From contig JAAOOA010000092.1 in assembly GCA_012861695.1 (NCBI GenBank), positions 713,120 to 777,119 of the forward strand: a DNA stretch of 64,000 nt, read 5' to 3'. Shown one piece after another: positions 11,930 through 22,510 of this stretch (positions within the stretch are counted from its first letter, which is position 1; the number at the start of each line of letters is the position of its first letter). Made by a program: the position numbers and the translations under genes. The notes under the pieces are model-generated. The model had not been told where the DNA came from. It did not search any database and saw nothing but the letters and a program-made list of their open reading frames with translations. This DNA is from Trematomus loennbergii (Eukaryota; Chordata; Actinopteri; Perciformes; Nototheniidae).

Positions 11930-13035
11930 GCTTGTTGTCCCCTGCGCCACGTATACCTGCTTGTTGTCCCCTGCGCCACGTATACCTGCTTGTTGTCCCC
12001 TGCGCCACGTATACCTGCTTGTTGTCCCCTGCGCCACGTATACCTGCTTGTTGTCCCCTGCGCCACGTATACCTGCTTGTTGTCCCTGCGCCACGTATAC
12101 CTGCTTGTTGTCCCCTGCGCCACGTATACCTGCTTGTTGTCCCCTGCGCCACGTATACCTGCTTGTTGTCCCCTGCGCCACGTATACCTGCTTGTTGTCC
12201 CCTGCGCCACGTATACCTGCTTGTTGTCCCCTGCGCCACGTATACCTGCTTGTTGTCCCCTGCGCCACGTATACCTGCTTGTTGTCCCCTGCGCCACGTA
12301 TACCTGCTTGTTGTCCCCTGCGCCACGTATACCTGCTTGTTGTCCCCTGCGCCACGTATACCTGCTTGTTGTCCCCTGCGCCACGTATACCTGCTTGTTG
12401 TCCCCTGCGCCACGTATACCTGCTTGTTGTCCCCTGCGCCACGTATACCTGCTTGTTGTCCCCTGCGCCACGTATACCTGCTTGTTGTCCCCTGCGCCAC
12501 GTATACCTGCTTGTTGTCCCCTGCGCCACGTATACCTGCTTGTTGTCCCCTGCGCCACGTATACCTGCTTGTTGTCCCCTGCGCCACGTATACCTGCTTG
12601 TTGTCCCCTGCGCCACGTATACCTGCTTGTTGTCCCCTGCGCCACGTATACCTGCTTGTTGTCCCCTGCGCCACGTATACCTGCTTGTTGTCCCCTGCGC
12701 CACGTATACCTGCTTGTTGTCCCCTGCGCCACGTATACCTGCTTGCTGTCCCCTGCGCCACGTATACCTGCTTGTTGTCCCCTGCGCCACGTATACCTGC
12801 TTGCTGTCCCCTGCGCCACGTATACCTGCTTGCTGTCCCCTGCGCCACGTATACCTGCTTGTTGTCCCCTGCGCCACGTATACCTGCTTGCTGTCCCCTG
12901 CGCCACGTATACCTGCTTGCTGTCCCCTGCGCCACGTATACCTGCTTGCTGTCCCCTGCGCCACGTATACCTGCTTGTTGTCCCCTGCGCCACGTATACC
13001 TGCTTGCTGTCCCCTGCGCCACGTATACCTGCTTG
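11930..13035. repeat. 29-bp minisatellite, 38 copies, derived from LINE endonuclease
   Basis: Tandem array with period 29 and very little variation (one 28-bp unit near 12084 lacks a C). On the LINE sense strand each unit starts CAAGCAGGTATACG, encoding RYTWRRGQQA of the endonuclease. Since 29 is not a multiple of 3, all three frames are open and give misleading 370-540 residue ORFs on both strands. The array spans exactly 37 full units plus one 28-bp unit and a CAAGC remnant, and it puts the two halves of the endonuclease out of frame. Confidence 0.98.
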
Positions 13036-13660
13036 AATTTGGATTGTTTGTCTCAAATATCAAAATATCCACTAAATCTAAGGATGCCTTGAGTTGTTGG
13101 ATTTCATTTAAGGCCTGGGGGTGATTATTAAAAGAATGAGTACCTGTACGATCCTTGCTTATGTTTAACACCGTATTGAAATCTCCAACTATAATATTTT
13201 GGTTATTTTTTAGAGAGGAGATAACTTTATGGATCTCCTCAAAAAAGTTTGGATTATCATCATTTGGCCCATAGATATGAATGATATTTACGTGCAAGTC
13301 ATCCACTGTCACCTCTAACATAATCCACCTTCCATCCTCATCAGTTTGTACAGAATGAACTAAGTGTTGAATTTCTTTTATAAACAGAATCATAACACCC
13401 CTACTATTAGTAGTGCCATGACTGAAATAAATATCTCCACCCCATTCTGATTTCCATTTCAACTCGTTTTCCAAATTAGAATGCGTTTCCTGCACACAAA
13501 TAATTTTAATATTGTTTTTATCTTTCAACCAAGTAAAACTTCATTTCTTTTAGAGACATTAGCCAAGCCGTTCCCAACGCGGTCACAACCCCTTTCAATG
13601 TACTTTCTACATATACATATATATATATTATACATATATACACATATATATATTGAAGAA
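13036..13660 (-). pseudogene. L1-type ORF2, endonuclease N-terminal part
   Basis: The open frame from 13528 reads IKIICVQETHSN (catalytic QE), NIIHIYGPNDDNPNFFEEIH, and NIIVGDFNTVLN (catalytic D and N of GDFN). It then runs into the minisatellite at ETNNPNSSRYTW. These are motifs of APE-type endonucleases, which nick target DNA for LINE insertion. The domain resumes on the other side of the array with SRIDYFYHLF. Confidence 0.85.
13600..13660. repeat. AT-rich microsatellite
   Basis: Imperfect TATACATATATA repeats between ORF1 and ORF2 of the LINE. Confidence 0.8.
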
Positions 13661-13818
13661 GATGGGCTTAAACAAAGAGAATAATCCGAAAATGACGCCC
13701 AAAACAAAAACAAACATTCCATGCCGTAAAGGTTTCTTGTCTAATAAGGGGAACATAAATAAAGCCTCTCCAGGCTCATACGGTTATCCTTAATTAACAT
13801 AAGTACATGAGAGAAAGA

Positions 13819-14840
13819 CTACCACAGTTCTGAAGCAAATACCGTTTCAACCGTGATCTGCATACTGTTTTCACTCACATATGCCAAGGTTCTTCTCTGC
13901 CTCCTGTACCAGTTTAATAATGCTCCGACTGCTCCGTTGTATATTATCCACTTCCCATCGTTGTCGCTGCCCGGTGTCCCGTTCCATGCTCCGGGTATCT
14001 TGGTCACGCGGTGGGGGCACACCAACTACCAGGCCCCGTTCTACGAGAGCCTTCCCCGCAGCTTTTGTCTATGTGTGTCCCATCTTCGCTGAAAACTTTC
14101 AATTTTGCCGGGGCCAAGATGTGCGATTTGATATTTTTGGCCTTCAGTTGGTCTCTGATAGGTCTGTACAAGGCTCTTTGTTGTCTTACTTTAAAGGTAA
14201 AGTCATGATCAAAGAAGATTTGCATACCACTATAAGTTACTTCCTTCTTTCCCCATGCAGTTGTAGTATTTGCTTCTTGGTCTCAAAGTTTAGGAAAGCA
14301 ACAATAATCGGTCTGGCCTGCTCCTTTACTTCTCTGTACTCCCGGTGCGCTCTGGTGATGTTCAAATCTCCCCGTATTTTAAGCACCTCGTTGAATAGTT
14401 TCTTCAGAAAGTTGACATATTCTCTCCTTCACTTTTCTGGTATGTTGAATATCGCGCATTGTTTTGCCTGGTCTTACTTTCCAGGTAGTCATTGCGTTCT
14501 TCTATCTCTGAGACTTTATTTACCAGATATTTAATGATTGTTGGTGAAGTATTTCTGTGTCATGCATCTCACCGACACGACGCTCCACCTGATCCACTCT
14601 GTCGCTCGTTTTTGTTTGATCGGTGCGTAGTTCTGTCATTTTCTTTATGTCCTCAGCTCGAAATTTGTGAAATCCATTCTGAAGTCTTTGATCTCTTTCG
14701 ATATTGCTTCCTTCATTTCGAGCATCAGATGTTTTATTTCTCCTACTTCCGCCATTGTGGGGACGGTGACGCAAATTGTTTGTTGTCCGTTTCTTGCTTG
14801 GTAAAGTCGTTTTTTCCACCGTTACACGCAAATTCATCCC
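13819..14840 (-). pseudogene. L1-type ORF1 protein remnant
   Basis: Frame pieces read a basic N-terminus, then a coiled-coil like stretch (KMTELRTDQTKTSDRVDQVE, RRVGEMHD), and further down FDHDFTFKVRQQRALYRPIR and LKVFSEDGTHID. The latter resemble the RNA-binding C-terminal domain of L1 ORF1 (transposase_22 family). The frame is broken at least twice. Function when intact: RNA-binding chaperone of the retrotransposition particle. Confidence 0.7.
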
Positions 14841-15166
14841 CTGTTAATGTTTAGTTGTGAGCACAAACAGAGATATTTAAAGCACCATATCCTTCTTCTT
14901 ATCCTGGGGTTGAAGAGCTACCCAGCTTTTCACGCTGCCGCCATCTTTAAAGGTATTTTGGTAAAAATGTGTTGGTGTAAAGTGACACGTACATACAGCG
15001 CAAAAAAGTGATACGTTGCACAAGTGAATCTACTGTAGGGTCACACCTAAGAACTTAGTTGCTGGATTGATGAAAAATGACGGAGGATTTTGTTTTTTTT
15101 GTATACCTTCACTTAGGGGAGAAAAACAAGAACACCTTCAATGATGTATAACGTAGATCCACCTAC

Positions 15167-15357
15167 TTTGAATTTGTCCTCCAGGGCCTTGAGGAGGCGT
15201 GTTTTGCGCTCCCTCTCCTCCTCTCTCTCCTTCTCTCCGTCGTATTCCTGCAGCTGCATCGGGCCGATGATGAGGTTGAGCTGGGACATGGAGATCACCC
15301 ATGGGTCACTGTGAGGCCGGTAGAAAGGGATCTGCAGAGTAATCTTTCCAATGAAGC
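15167..15357 (-). CDS. vps13d: vps13d coding exon 3
   Basis: A 191-nt exon with a TTTCCCCAG acceptor and GTAGGT donor. It encodes GFIGKITLQIPFYRPHSDPW and then an acidic/basic stretch rich in Glu and Arg (EKEREEERERKTRLLKALED). It enters in phase 1 and leaves in phase 0. Confidence 0.95.
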
Positions 15358-16281
15358 CTGGGGAAAGACAACATGATGCATGGATCACACTGGAGGAAAC
15401 ATCCTGAATACGAGTATGGGTGTTTGTGAAGCTGCTGATCATCTCTAACCACGTGCTGTTAGTGTTGGACTGACGTTTAAACAGCTCAAGAGGAGTATGT
15501 TAAACTATGCTCTTTGTCATTAGTTGAAGTTGAAGAAGTGCTACAAACATGTTGTGTTATATTATATACTTTGTTTATGTCTAAAAGCATTGGAGTGCCC
15601 CAGAGGACCTGAATGATCAGTGTTCTCTTGATGAGGAGCACTGAGCCTGGGCTGCCCTCAGGCTCCAGTCGTTGGATGTTGAACAGACAGCCTTCACTAG
15701 AAGCTGGAAGTGTTTAGGTTTCTTGGTTTTTTCTTCTTTTCTTTTTTTAAATTGCTTAAAAGGCATTGAACCCTTACGCCTCACTAGAGAATGTCTTTGT
15801 GTTATTCTGTACGTACACGTCCTGGTATGAATGTGAGTTTTACAAGTTGAACCTCAGCTCCTTAACTCCCTGACTTCCTTTGTGATGCACCTCCCAAAAT
15901 TCCCTTGAACTCCTTTCATTTGAGAAGAGAAGCAGGCATTCACCGTCTGAACTTAAGCTTGCTGCCGTTAAACTTCATCAACATGACCCAGCTAAACCAG
16001 CGATGTCTGCGGCTGACTGAAAAGTGGGTCTAAACTAAATACTGATCTTTGGGTGATGTCTATTTACCAGCCATATTGAAAACTGATGCCATGCCATGTT
16101 ATTTTTAGTTGAGTAAAGTTGTTGTTCAGCACTGAGAATCATTACCTTACATAAACACATTTATCGAAGCATAAAGCACATGCACAGTTGATGTGTGGAT
16201 AAGCTTTTGTCTTTGAGAGCACTCCCCTATTCCACTTTGGATATTGTTTTGATAGTTGTGTTTAAACGTTGTGTGTCTCAC

Positions 16282-16359
16282 CTGCTTTTACTTCAAATGG
16301 AAGGTCAAACTCTCGGAGGGCATCTTTCCTCAGAGGGAGGTTCTCCAGCTCCACGGCGC
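16282..16359 (-). CDS. vps13d: vps13d coding exon 2
   Basis: A 78-nt exon encoding AVELENLPLRKDALREFDLP followed by FEVKAG, the second chorein segment. The acceptor is CTCAG and the donor GTGAG. It enters and leaves in phase 1, matching exon 3 but not the phase-0 end of exon 1. Confidence 0.93.
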
Positions 16360-16660
16360 CTGAGGAGCAACACCGTCACACACACTCAAATACCAACTGG
16401 TAGTTACACAGTGACCAAGGGATTTTCCAATATAAAGGATCCCACTTTAACAAATCTAAAACAGTTCCTTACAAGGGCATAGACTCAGTTGCCATCATTA
16501 AATTGAGATGACACAAAGGATGAAAATGGGCTATGCTATCGACCAATGTCATCTGATTTGCAGATGACTTCATCGTGTTGCTTCAATTCTATCATGGCTA
16601 GATGATGTTTTAGTTTTTTGCAGCTGGACTCAGCAGACTAACCAGCTGCTTGTTGAGCTT

Positions 16661-16687
16661 GGGGTGGGGTGGGGCGGGGTGGGGGGG
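16661..16687 (+). repeat. G-run cluster with G-quadruplex potential
   Basis: Five runs of four or more G separated by single bases (GGGGTGGGGTGGGGCGGGG and on). It lies in the first coding intron of vps13d, on the non-coding strand. Confidence 0.75.
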
Positions 16688-17093
16688 TCACATAAAGAGG
16701 ACAACAATCAGAGAAAAATACACTGTCTGTCTGTCTGTGGTACGCTAGGATGGGGTCAGAGGATTAGATTTGTGTATCCACTATGCAAGTGATTATACTA
16801 ATTAAAGTTTTGACTCTGGTGGTCAGTCCGTACACTTACAGTATCATAAGTAGTTAGTAGGCTGGAGGTGGTTATAGAAATGGCTCTTAGAGCAGGTATT
16901 TAATAATGATTATTTTTCTCGTGATAGAGGTCTTTGTTACGGGCTGGTCCACAGAGTTGTATGATTACATTTGTGCTTATCCAATGATAATCGGCCCAGA
17001 ATGTAACATGCTCATGTTCATCCTGGTATAGAACAATGTAGCATGGTTTGTAAAATAATCTGTTAGAACCTGAAGTAATGCATGTGTAATTAC

Positions 17094-17231
17094 CTTTAGA
17101 AGGGCGATGGAGAGCTGGTCTGTGTTCAGGTTGCTGACATATTTCCCCAGGTATGTGTTCAGCACCCAGGCCACCAGGCCTTCCAACATCCTGCAGGCTT
17201 CTCTGAAGCTGACAGGTGGGCTGTTCAATGT
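17094..17231 (-). CDS. vps13d: vps13d coding exon 1 (start codon at 17189-17187)
   Basis: The exon has an AG acceptor just upstream of 17231, a 42-base untranslated leader and ATG at 17189-17187. It encodes 32 residues, [20 protein letters not shown] onward, the most conserved opening of the VPS13 family chorein domain. The donor follows the codons Leu-Leu-Lys. The exon ends in phase 0 while exon 2 begins in phase 1. The family normally splits a Gly codon here, so one base appears to be missing in the A-run of the last Lys codon. Confidence 0.93.
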
Positions 17232-17910
17232 CTAACAAACATAGGAAACATGTCTTATTGATATCTAGAAATACGATGGCTTCATAATGTCATGAGTGAA
17301 AACGGTATCTCCATTAGGCAATCTTCTCCTATATGGGTGAGCCAGCATCTGCAGCAAAGTCATGTCTAAAATCCAGACTTTTGAATATAGAATTACTCAA
17401 GTGTGACTACAATAATTATTGATCTTTGATACATGTCATCATACAAGGCATAAGGCATGTACCCCATAAACCCCCTGCTTGCCTGTTCCCTCCTCCTGTG
17501 AAGCTGACCCTCTGAGGGCTCAGCAGGGACGGGATGTCCGAACGCTCGCCAAGGCCACGCCATTTTCTGGGACGCCTTAGAGACATTTAAAGCGATACCG
17601 TACTCTCCAAAGGGAATTATTTTTGTATTATATTAACTAGCTAATTAAAGTGAAATAATTGGAAGTACACCACACTGAAGCTTTCTGACGTCGTATCATC
17701 AATGACAGAGCTCATGGCTGCAGTGACCTCATAGAGGGAAAGCAGTTACAGGGTCTATCACAGTTAACAGCATGGTCACCAAAGAATGCCTTAACACACG
17801 TTTGCAGTTTAACAGTTGCTTTAAATGCTCAATTAAATGTAGCACAAAATCTTAACAGGACGTCATTTTAACTAGCGTTAACGTAGTAACCAGACAGAGT
17901 GACTTCTTAC

Positions 17911-18390
17911 CGCCAGAGACGACAGGTGTTCATCCGCCCAGCTTCAGTCCATGTCAGCCTAACCCCGCTGTCAGTCGGTGCTCATGGCTCTTCAAAAGCA
18001 CTGAGAACAGGACTCCAGTCTGTCGTTAACACACCATGGGCTGCTGCAGGCAGTGACACTACATTAAGCTACAGGGAAAATAACAACGGGTTTGTTTAAA
18101 AGCTGTCAGGAGCATACAGAGCTAAACTGCTGCTTGTTGACGGACAGGGCAAGGTTGTGATCTACTTAGCTAGCCACTTTGCTAAAAACTAGCTCGCCCC
18201 GGTGGACAAATAGCAGCCAGAAACCAGCAGCTGCGTTAATCTGACTCAGAGACAACACCGACCCGTTTTCTCTGGAAACACATTTAATCCTCGAAAATAA
18301 GTGGTGTTTGTTATATTTCCAGACTTCAGAGTTGTGTCGTATATAGACACACTTCCCATGTACCGATGAACGTCCAACACTTACTTCCTG
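17911..18390 (-). other. vps13d: Probable vps13d 5' untranslated exon
   Basis: Coding exon 1 has a clear AG acceptor 42 nt before its ATG, so a noncoding exon must lie upstream. On the minus strand a strong donor (GCG followed by GTAAGAAG) ends at 17911, with no earlier good donor near it. The upstream limit, i.e. the start of transcription, is a guess placed near the conserved motifs at 18380-18400. Confidence 0.5.
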
Positions 18391-18480
18391 TCATGTGACG
18401 AAAACAAACTGCTCCTTTCGTGTGGCGTTCAAACAAAACCCGGAAAACGTGCATTGAACTGCACATTTAAAGCCTAGTAT
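18380..18480 (-). promoter_or_regulatory. Candidate vps13d promoter
   Basis: The region carries an ETS-like site (ACTTCCTG on +, 18383-18390) directly followed by an E-box-type palindrome GTCACATGAC on the minus strand (18389-18399). There is no TATA box. The arrangement suits a TATA-less housekeeping promoter. The E-box is close to CLEAR/TFEB-type sites, but this rests on motif resemblance alone. Confidence 0.35.
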
Positions 18481-19030
18481 AAGGTTTACAATCCTGTATT
18501 CCTAAAATAAAAAGCCAAGCCAAAGCCATTAAAATATAAACTCAAATATAAATATATGAAACAAATTTAGATATAACCCTCTATGGTTTAAAATCATGTA
18601 TCTCTGGAAAACTAAATTCAAGCTGCAGCCGAAAACATGCAATGTAAAAATGTTTTTATATTGACAAAATATTAAGTCGAGTAGTGTTCTGTTGAGATCA
18701 CCAACAACTCCAAAAAAAAAATGTGCTGGTAGTTAAGAGCGTATTTCCCTGATGCATTTATCATTAGGTGGAAGCAATTGTTAACAGTACCATCGCAAGG
18801 AAGTAATCATCTGGATGAGCCAACTCCGGGTACACGGGACAAAAACACCGCAAACGCCACATGAGAACTTCCGGCAGGACTAAACCTACATGTTGTCGTT
18901 TCCTCCACAGGGGGGCGCTGTTGCATAGAGTGGTGCAGTGACGAGTCCTAAAACCCGGAAGTGAGTTAGCATTTTACCACTACCGGTTCCCTGGGTTAGT
19001 GCAAGCCCCCAGGAAGTGCGCCGGACTCTG
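18480..19030. other. Flank upstream of vps13d, no gene recognised
   Basis: AT-rich to 18800, then GC-richer with two CTTCCGG/CCGGAAG words near 18870 and 18955. These are ETS-like and could belong to a promoter or to the adjoining transposon. No reading frame of note. Confidence 0.4.
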
Positions 19031-19348
19031 AGGGCCGTTCTCATTTCATCAAATTCCCCTCCTCGACTCCCCTCCTCGCCTCCTATCCTCGAGACTTAGT
19101 CCCGCCCACAGGAGATGCGAGCGGAGGAGCCGAGGAGGGGAACCGAGGAGAGAGGAGGGGAAGCAGCAGGCGGTTAGAGAAATGAGAACTCCTCTCCTCT
19201 GAGCGGTCATTTTAAAGAGACGTCCATTAATGATGACAGGAGGCACAGCAGCCCTCTGTCTGATGGACAGATGTGTTCATGACTACTTATATATTTACTT
19301 TTAATTCATTGACAGTGCGGTATAATGAGACAATAACAGGCTACAGAT

Positions 19349-19350
<2 letters not shown>

Positions 19351-19413
<63 letters not shown>
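19351..19413. repeat. (CA)n microsatellite
   Basis: About 60 bp of CA with one CC interruption. Confidence 0.95.
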
Positions 19414-19416
<3 letters not shown>

Positions 19417-20876
19417 GAGGAAAATAAATTATGGGCTAAAAGTTTTATTTACAAGTAAAAAAGTAAGCAGAGGACACCAAACCAACTGAGACCTGTCTGT
19501 CCGCTGCATCTACGCACACACTGTACCACACACACCTGCACCACACACACGCACCTACAGCTCCTAAAGCATATAATCAGGCTACAGCCGTTGTGTATTT
19601 TATTATGTGAAGCACTAAATGGTTTTAGAAAAATATCGACTTTGTTTGTAGATATCTACTAAACTAAAGCAAATAAAGAGAGTAGGCCTGTTATACTGAG
19701 TGATATATATTATACACACTGCTCTGCTTTCTGCACGGACCTCACAGCTGTTCTCACTGTAAACATCGCGTCGCGATGAAAGCAGTTAATAAAATAATAT
19801 CCAGGGGATGCATGCAGAGCTGTCATTGGCTGAGATAAGTCCGGCCGTGCGTCACGACTCTTTGAAACATCTCTGTTCCCGGAAATGCATCCACGAAGGA
19901 GCCGTGGAGGACCGTGGAGGACCCATCAGTGTATCCTTGGTTATAGCTCCTCCAGAGAGCCTCCTCGACGCTCGATGCTCGGTCCTCGATGTGCATTTAG
20001 AGAAATTAGATGTCCTTCAACATGGCGCGCTGAAATTCATTTCCGGGTCACTACCGGAGGACCGAGGAGTCGAGGGTTGCGGTCGAATAGTCCATTTAGC
20101 TTAGGAACCTTCCTAACGGAGTGAAATGACCCGGAAGTCCCTCAGTGGCAGCCATGATAAGTGCCGTTCGAATTCTCTAAATGAAAGGAAAGGAGGTTTC
20201 AAACTTCCTTTATAACCTCCTTTAGCTTAGGAACCACTGGACCTCCTAACCTAAAGGAGAGGAGAAAATGCTGCCCCACAATGCCTTGCGGCCGCCGCAT
20301 TTGCCTTGCCGTCACACAACAGTCGGCCGTTCACGGAAACAACCGATTGTGAACGAGAAATGATATCATGAAAGTTACGGTGCTTATTAAGCATTTTAAA
20401 ACGTATGTGGTAAGTTGCCAAAGTGCTTTGTTTTGAACGTTCATCAGTATTATAATCAAAAAGAGAAATATGAACGTTAGTTTTTACTGAAATGATCAAA
20501 TAAAGTCAACATTTCACAGTCTTTACTGAGCTGTGTGGGGTTTGTTCAACTTTTAAAAGATGTTTGAATGGTGATATACACAGTGATAGATGTTAAGGAC
20601 TAACGTTTATAATAAATACATTTGTATTGATTTTAAGATCTTTTCATACAATCATACGTATTGGGATCATTTGTATTAATGTGAACCGGAGGGAGAGGGT
20701 GACGAGCATAAGTTTCACTTTCCTTTTTTATTTCAATTCCAACTTTGGTCATGAAGAATATGTTTCTCTGTTGTCCCCGTTCATAAAGCATAACAGCATC
20801 AGAGCACGGTGCAGAGTCTCTAGATGAGTTTACAGTAGTCCCTCGTTCTTATTAAACATCCATGTTGTCCGCTGTA

Positions 20877-21890
20877 TAGAGTGGCGAAGTCCCTCCCCTT
20901 CCGGTGGACCTCCACGGGACCTTATTTCGGAAAAATTATGTATTGAAGTCAATGGAGAGAGAAAGATTATCTTTCGATCCCGTTTGAATTGTGCCACGAA
21001 TTACACATATGATGTTTGTCAATTTAAAAGATAATTTTGCAAGTCAAAAAAATGTGTCGTAAAACTGTGAAGTAACACATTTGTTTGTGTGAAACGCTAA
21101 ATGAACTACATCTCTGGTCAACAACACACGTCACCAAGATGGCCGTCACTACTGTCTTGTCAACAAAACGATTGACTACCCTCACTATCACCACAATGAA
21201 ACACGTCCTGAAGAAAGTCATGCAAAGCTGCCTGCCTGCCTTCCTTTGATTCTCTCTGAACTGCCGGTCGTTTTAATGTTTAATGTCAACCATTTGTGCA
21301 GATAGCATGAAGTAGAGAAGATTGCTAGCGTTAGCGTTAGCATTTCTCCCCCGGGCTTAAATTGTGTATTATAGAATGATCACACCGTGACAGTACTATT
21401 CAAGGGTTCACGAAATATGACTACTACTCTTACTGTTTAACATTTTGGGTTACTTAATGTTACTTCATGTTAAGGCTAATACAAATGACAAGGCTGTAAT
21501 GCTAACTAACGTGATAGCTACTAGCTAGGTAGCTAACTTGATCAAGCCACTCCTGGTCCTTTCATCAGACGGGAAGCAAAAGAACGAGCAAGACCCATTG
21601 CTGGTATGATAACAACCTGGTACTAAGCACACAGGCATCTTGTTAAAGTTATCTGATCTTAGCCAGCGCCATATAGATAGATTATCTATATGGCGCTGAT
21701 CTTAGACAAACTGTGACTTTTTTGACATGGAAATTATTTTTTAAGATTGACAAACATCATATGTGTAATTCATGGCACAATTCAAACGGGATCGAAAGAT
21801 AAATTTTCTCTCTCCATTGACTTCAATACATTATTTTCCGAAATAAGGTCCCATGGGGCGGAAGTAGATGGGCGTGACTTCGCCACTCTA
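20877..21890. mobile_element. Nested element with ~180-bp inverted repeats
   Basis: The left arm begins TAGAGTGGCGAAGTC and includes a block of about 110 bases around ATTGAAGTCAATGGAGAGAG. The right arm (21714-21890) is its inverted copy, ending GACTTCGCCACTCTA. TA dinucleotides flank both ends (20875-20876, 21891-21892), compatible with a TA target duplication. It lies inside the larger inverted-end element. No coding sequence recognised. Confidence 0.7.
21665..21697. repeat. Perfect hairpin, 15-bp arms, 3-base loop
   Basis: AGCGCCATATAGATA, then GAT, then its exact reverse complement. Sits near the right arm of the nested element. Confidence 0.95.
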
Positions 21891-22183
21891 TAGAAAACTG
21901 TAGTTTCCATAGTTTCCCCACAGCAGCAGACGCACATTTATGACCTCCGCTGGTGCATCATAAACACGTCAGATAGTGAAAGTGCAGTCGATTCTCTAAA
22001 GTACCGCAGTCTCTTCTCCTAAGTCCTTTTGAATTCTCCTATCCACTATCCCTTAACCCCGTGACGTTTCACTCAGAGGTCAAGGAATAGACGATAGGGT
22101 TAGAACTTAGCAGCTGATTTTTGGAATATTCGACCGCAACCGAGGAGTCGAGGAGGGGGATTTGATGAAATGAGAACGGCCCT

Positions 22184-22510
22184 GAGTAGAAATTTGTTGT
22201 GGCCAAACGGCGGTACTACACTTCCGTTTGGTTGCCAGGCCCGGAAACACTTTTTCCCATTGACTTACATGGGAAAGAGTGGTCTGTAAATCGTTGGATA
22301 ATTTTTTTTAAACTAAATAAACTACCCAGTATGAACTTGTATAGCCCTTATTAAAAACATTCGTTCCTCAAGTTGTAAAAATGTGCTAATAACGTTATTC
22401 TGAGAGTTATTTCCCTCTGCATTATGAACGCGCATCTAACCCACGGGACCGCGCCGCCCGGCACGTTCATGTGATGTGACGTGTTCAGTACTACATGAGT
22501 TTTACCTTTA
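22184..22510. other. Repeat-like spacer, no gene
   Basis: Contains the self-complementary pair TTTTTCCCATTGACTTACAT / ATGGGAAAGAGTGG typical of fish DNA-transposon ends, but no complete element could be outlined. Confidence 0.3.

Larger units (their letters stand above)
8858..14949 (-). mobile_element. L1-type LINE, near full length, sense to vps13d
   Basis: Read on the minus strand the element begins AAGATGGCGGCAGCGTG, then has an ORF1-like coiled-coil protein, an ORF2 with APE-type endonuclease, reverse transcriptase with YADD, a long C-terminal region, and a 3' end with TGTACAATCAAAAAAC. This is the order of fish L1 elements. It is about 6.1 kb including a 1.1-kb minisatellite that arose inside the endonuclease. 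Multiple frame breaks make it inactive as read. Flanks share a rough ATACTTTGGT/GTATTTTGGT similarity that may be the target duplication. Confidence 0.88.
19031..22183. mobile_element. DNA transposon-like element with inverted ends (composite)
   Basis: The left end AGGGCCGTTCTCATTTCATC and the reverse complement of the right end agree for about 40 bases with one mismatch. Both continue into CCTCCTCGACTCC. A partial extra copy of the sub-terminal sequence (GAGGACCGAGGAGTCGAGG) lies inverted at 20046-20090, so the element is a composite. No transposase was recognised and no target duplication could be set. Confidence 0.65.

Noticed and set aside
11930..13035. CRISPR-like array
   Set aside because: Units are contiguous with no unique spacers, and the context is a eukaryotic LINE.
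11766..13528. Long repetitive open frames of 370-540 codons on both strands
   Set aside because: They are a by-product of a 29-bp tandem repeat with no stop in any frame. Only the first ~170 codons of the minus-strand frame from 13528 are real LINE endonuclease sequence.
19808..20124. Two overlapping plus-strand frames of ~80-100 codons
   Set aside because: They lie in the GAGGACCGAGGAG-rich sub-terminal part of a DNA element; no recognisable domain and biased composition.
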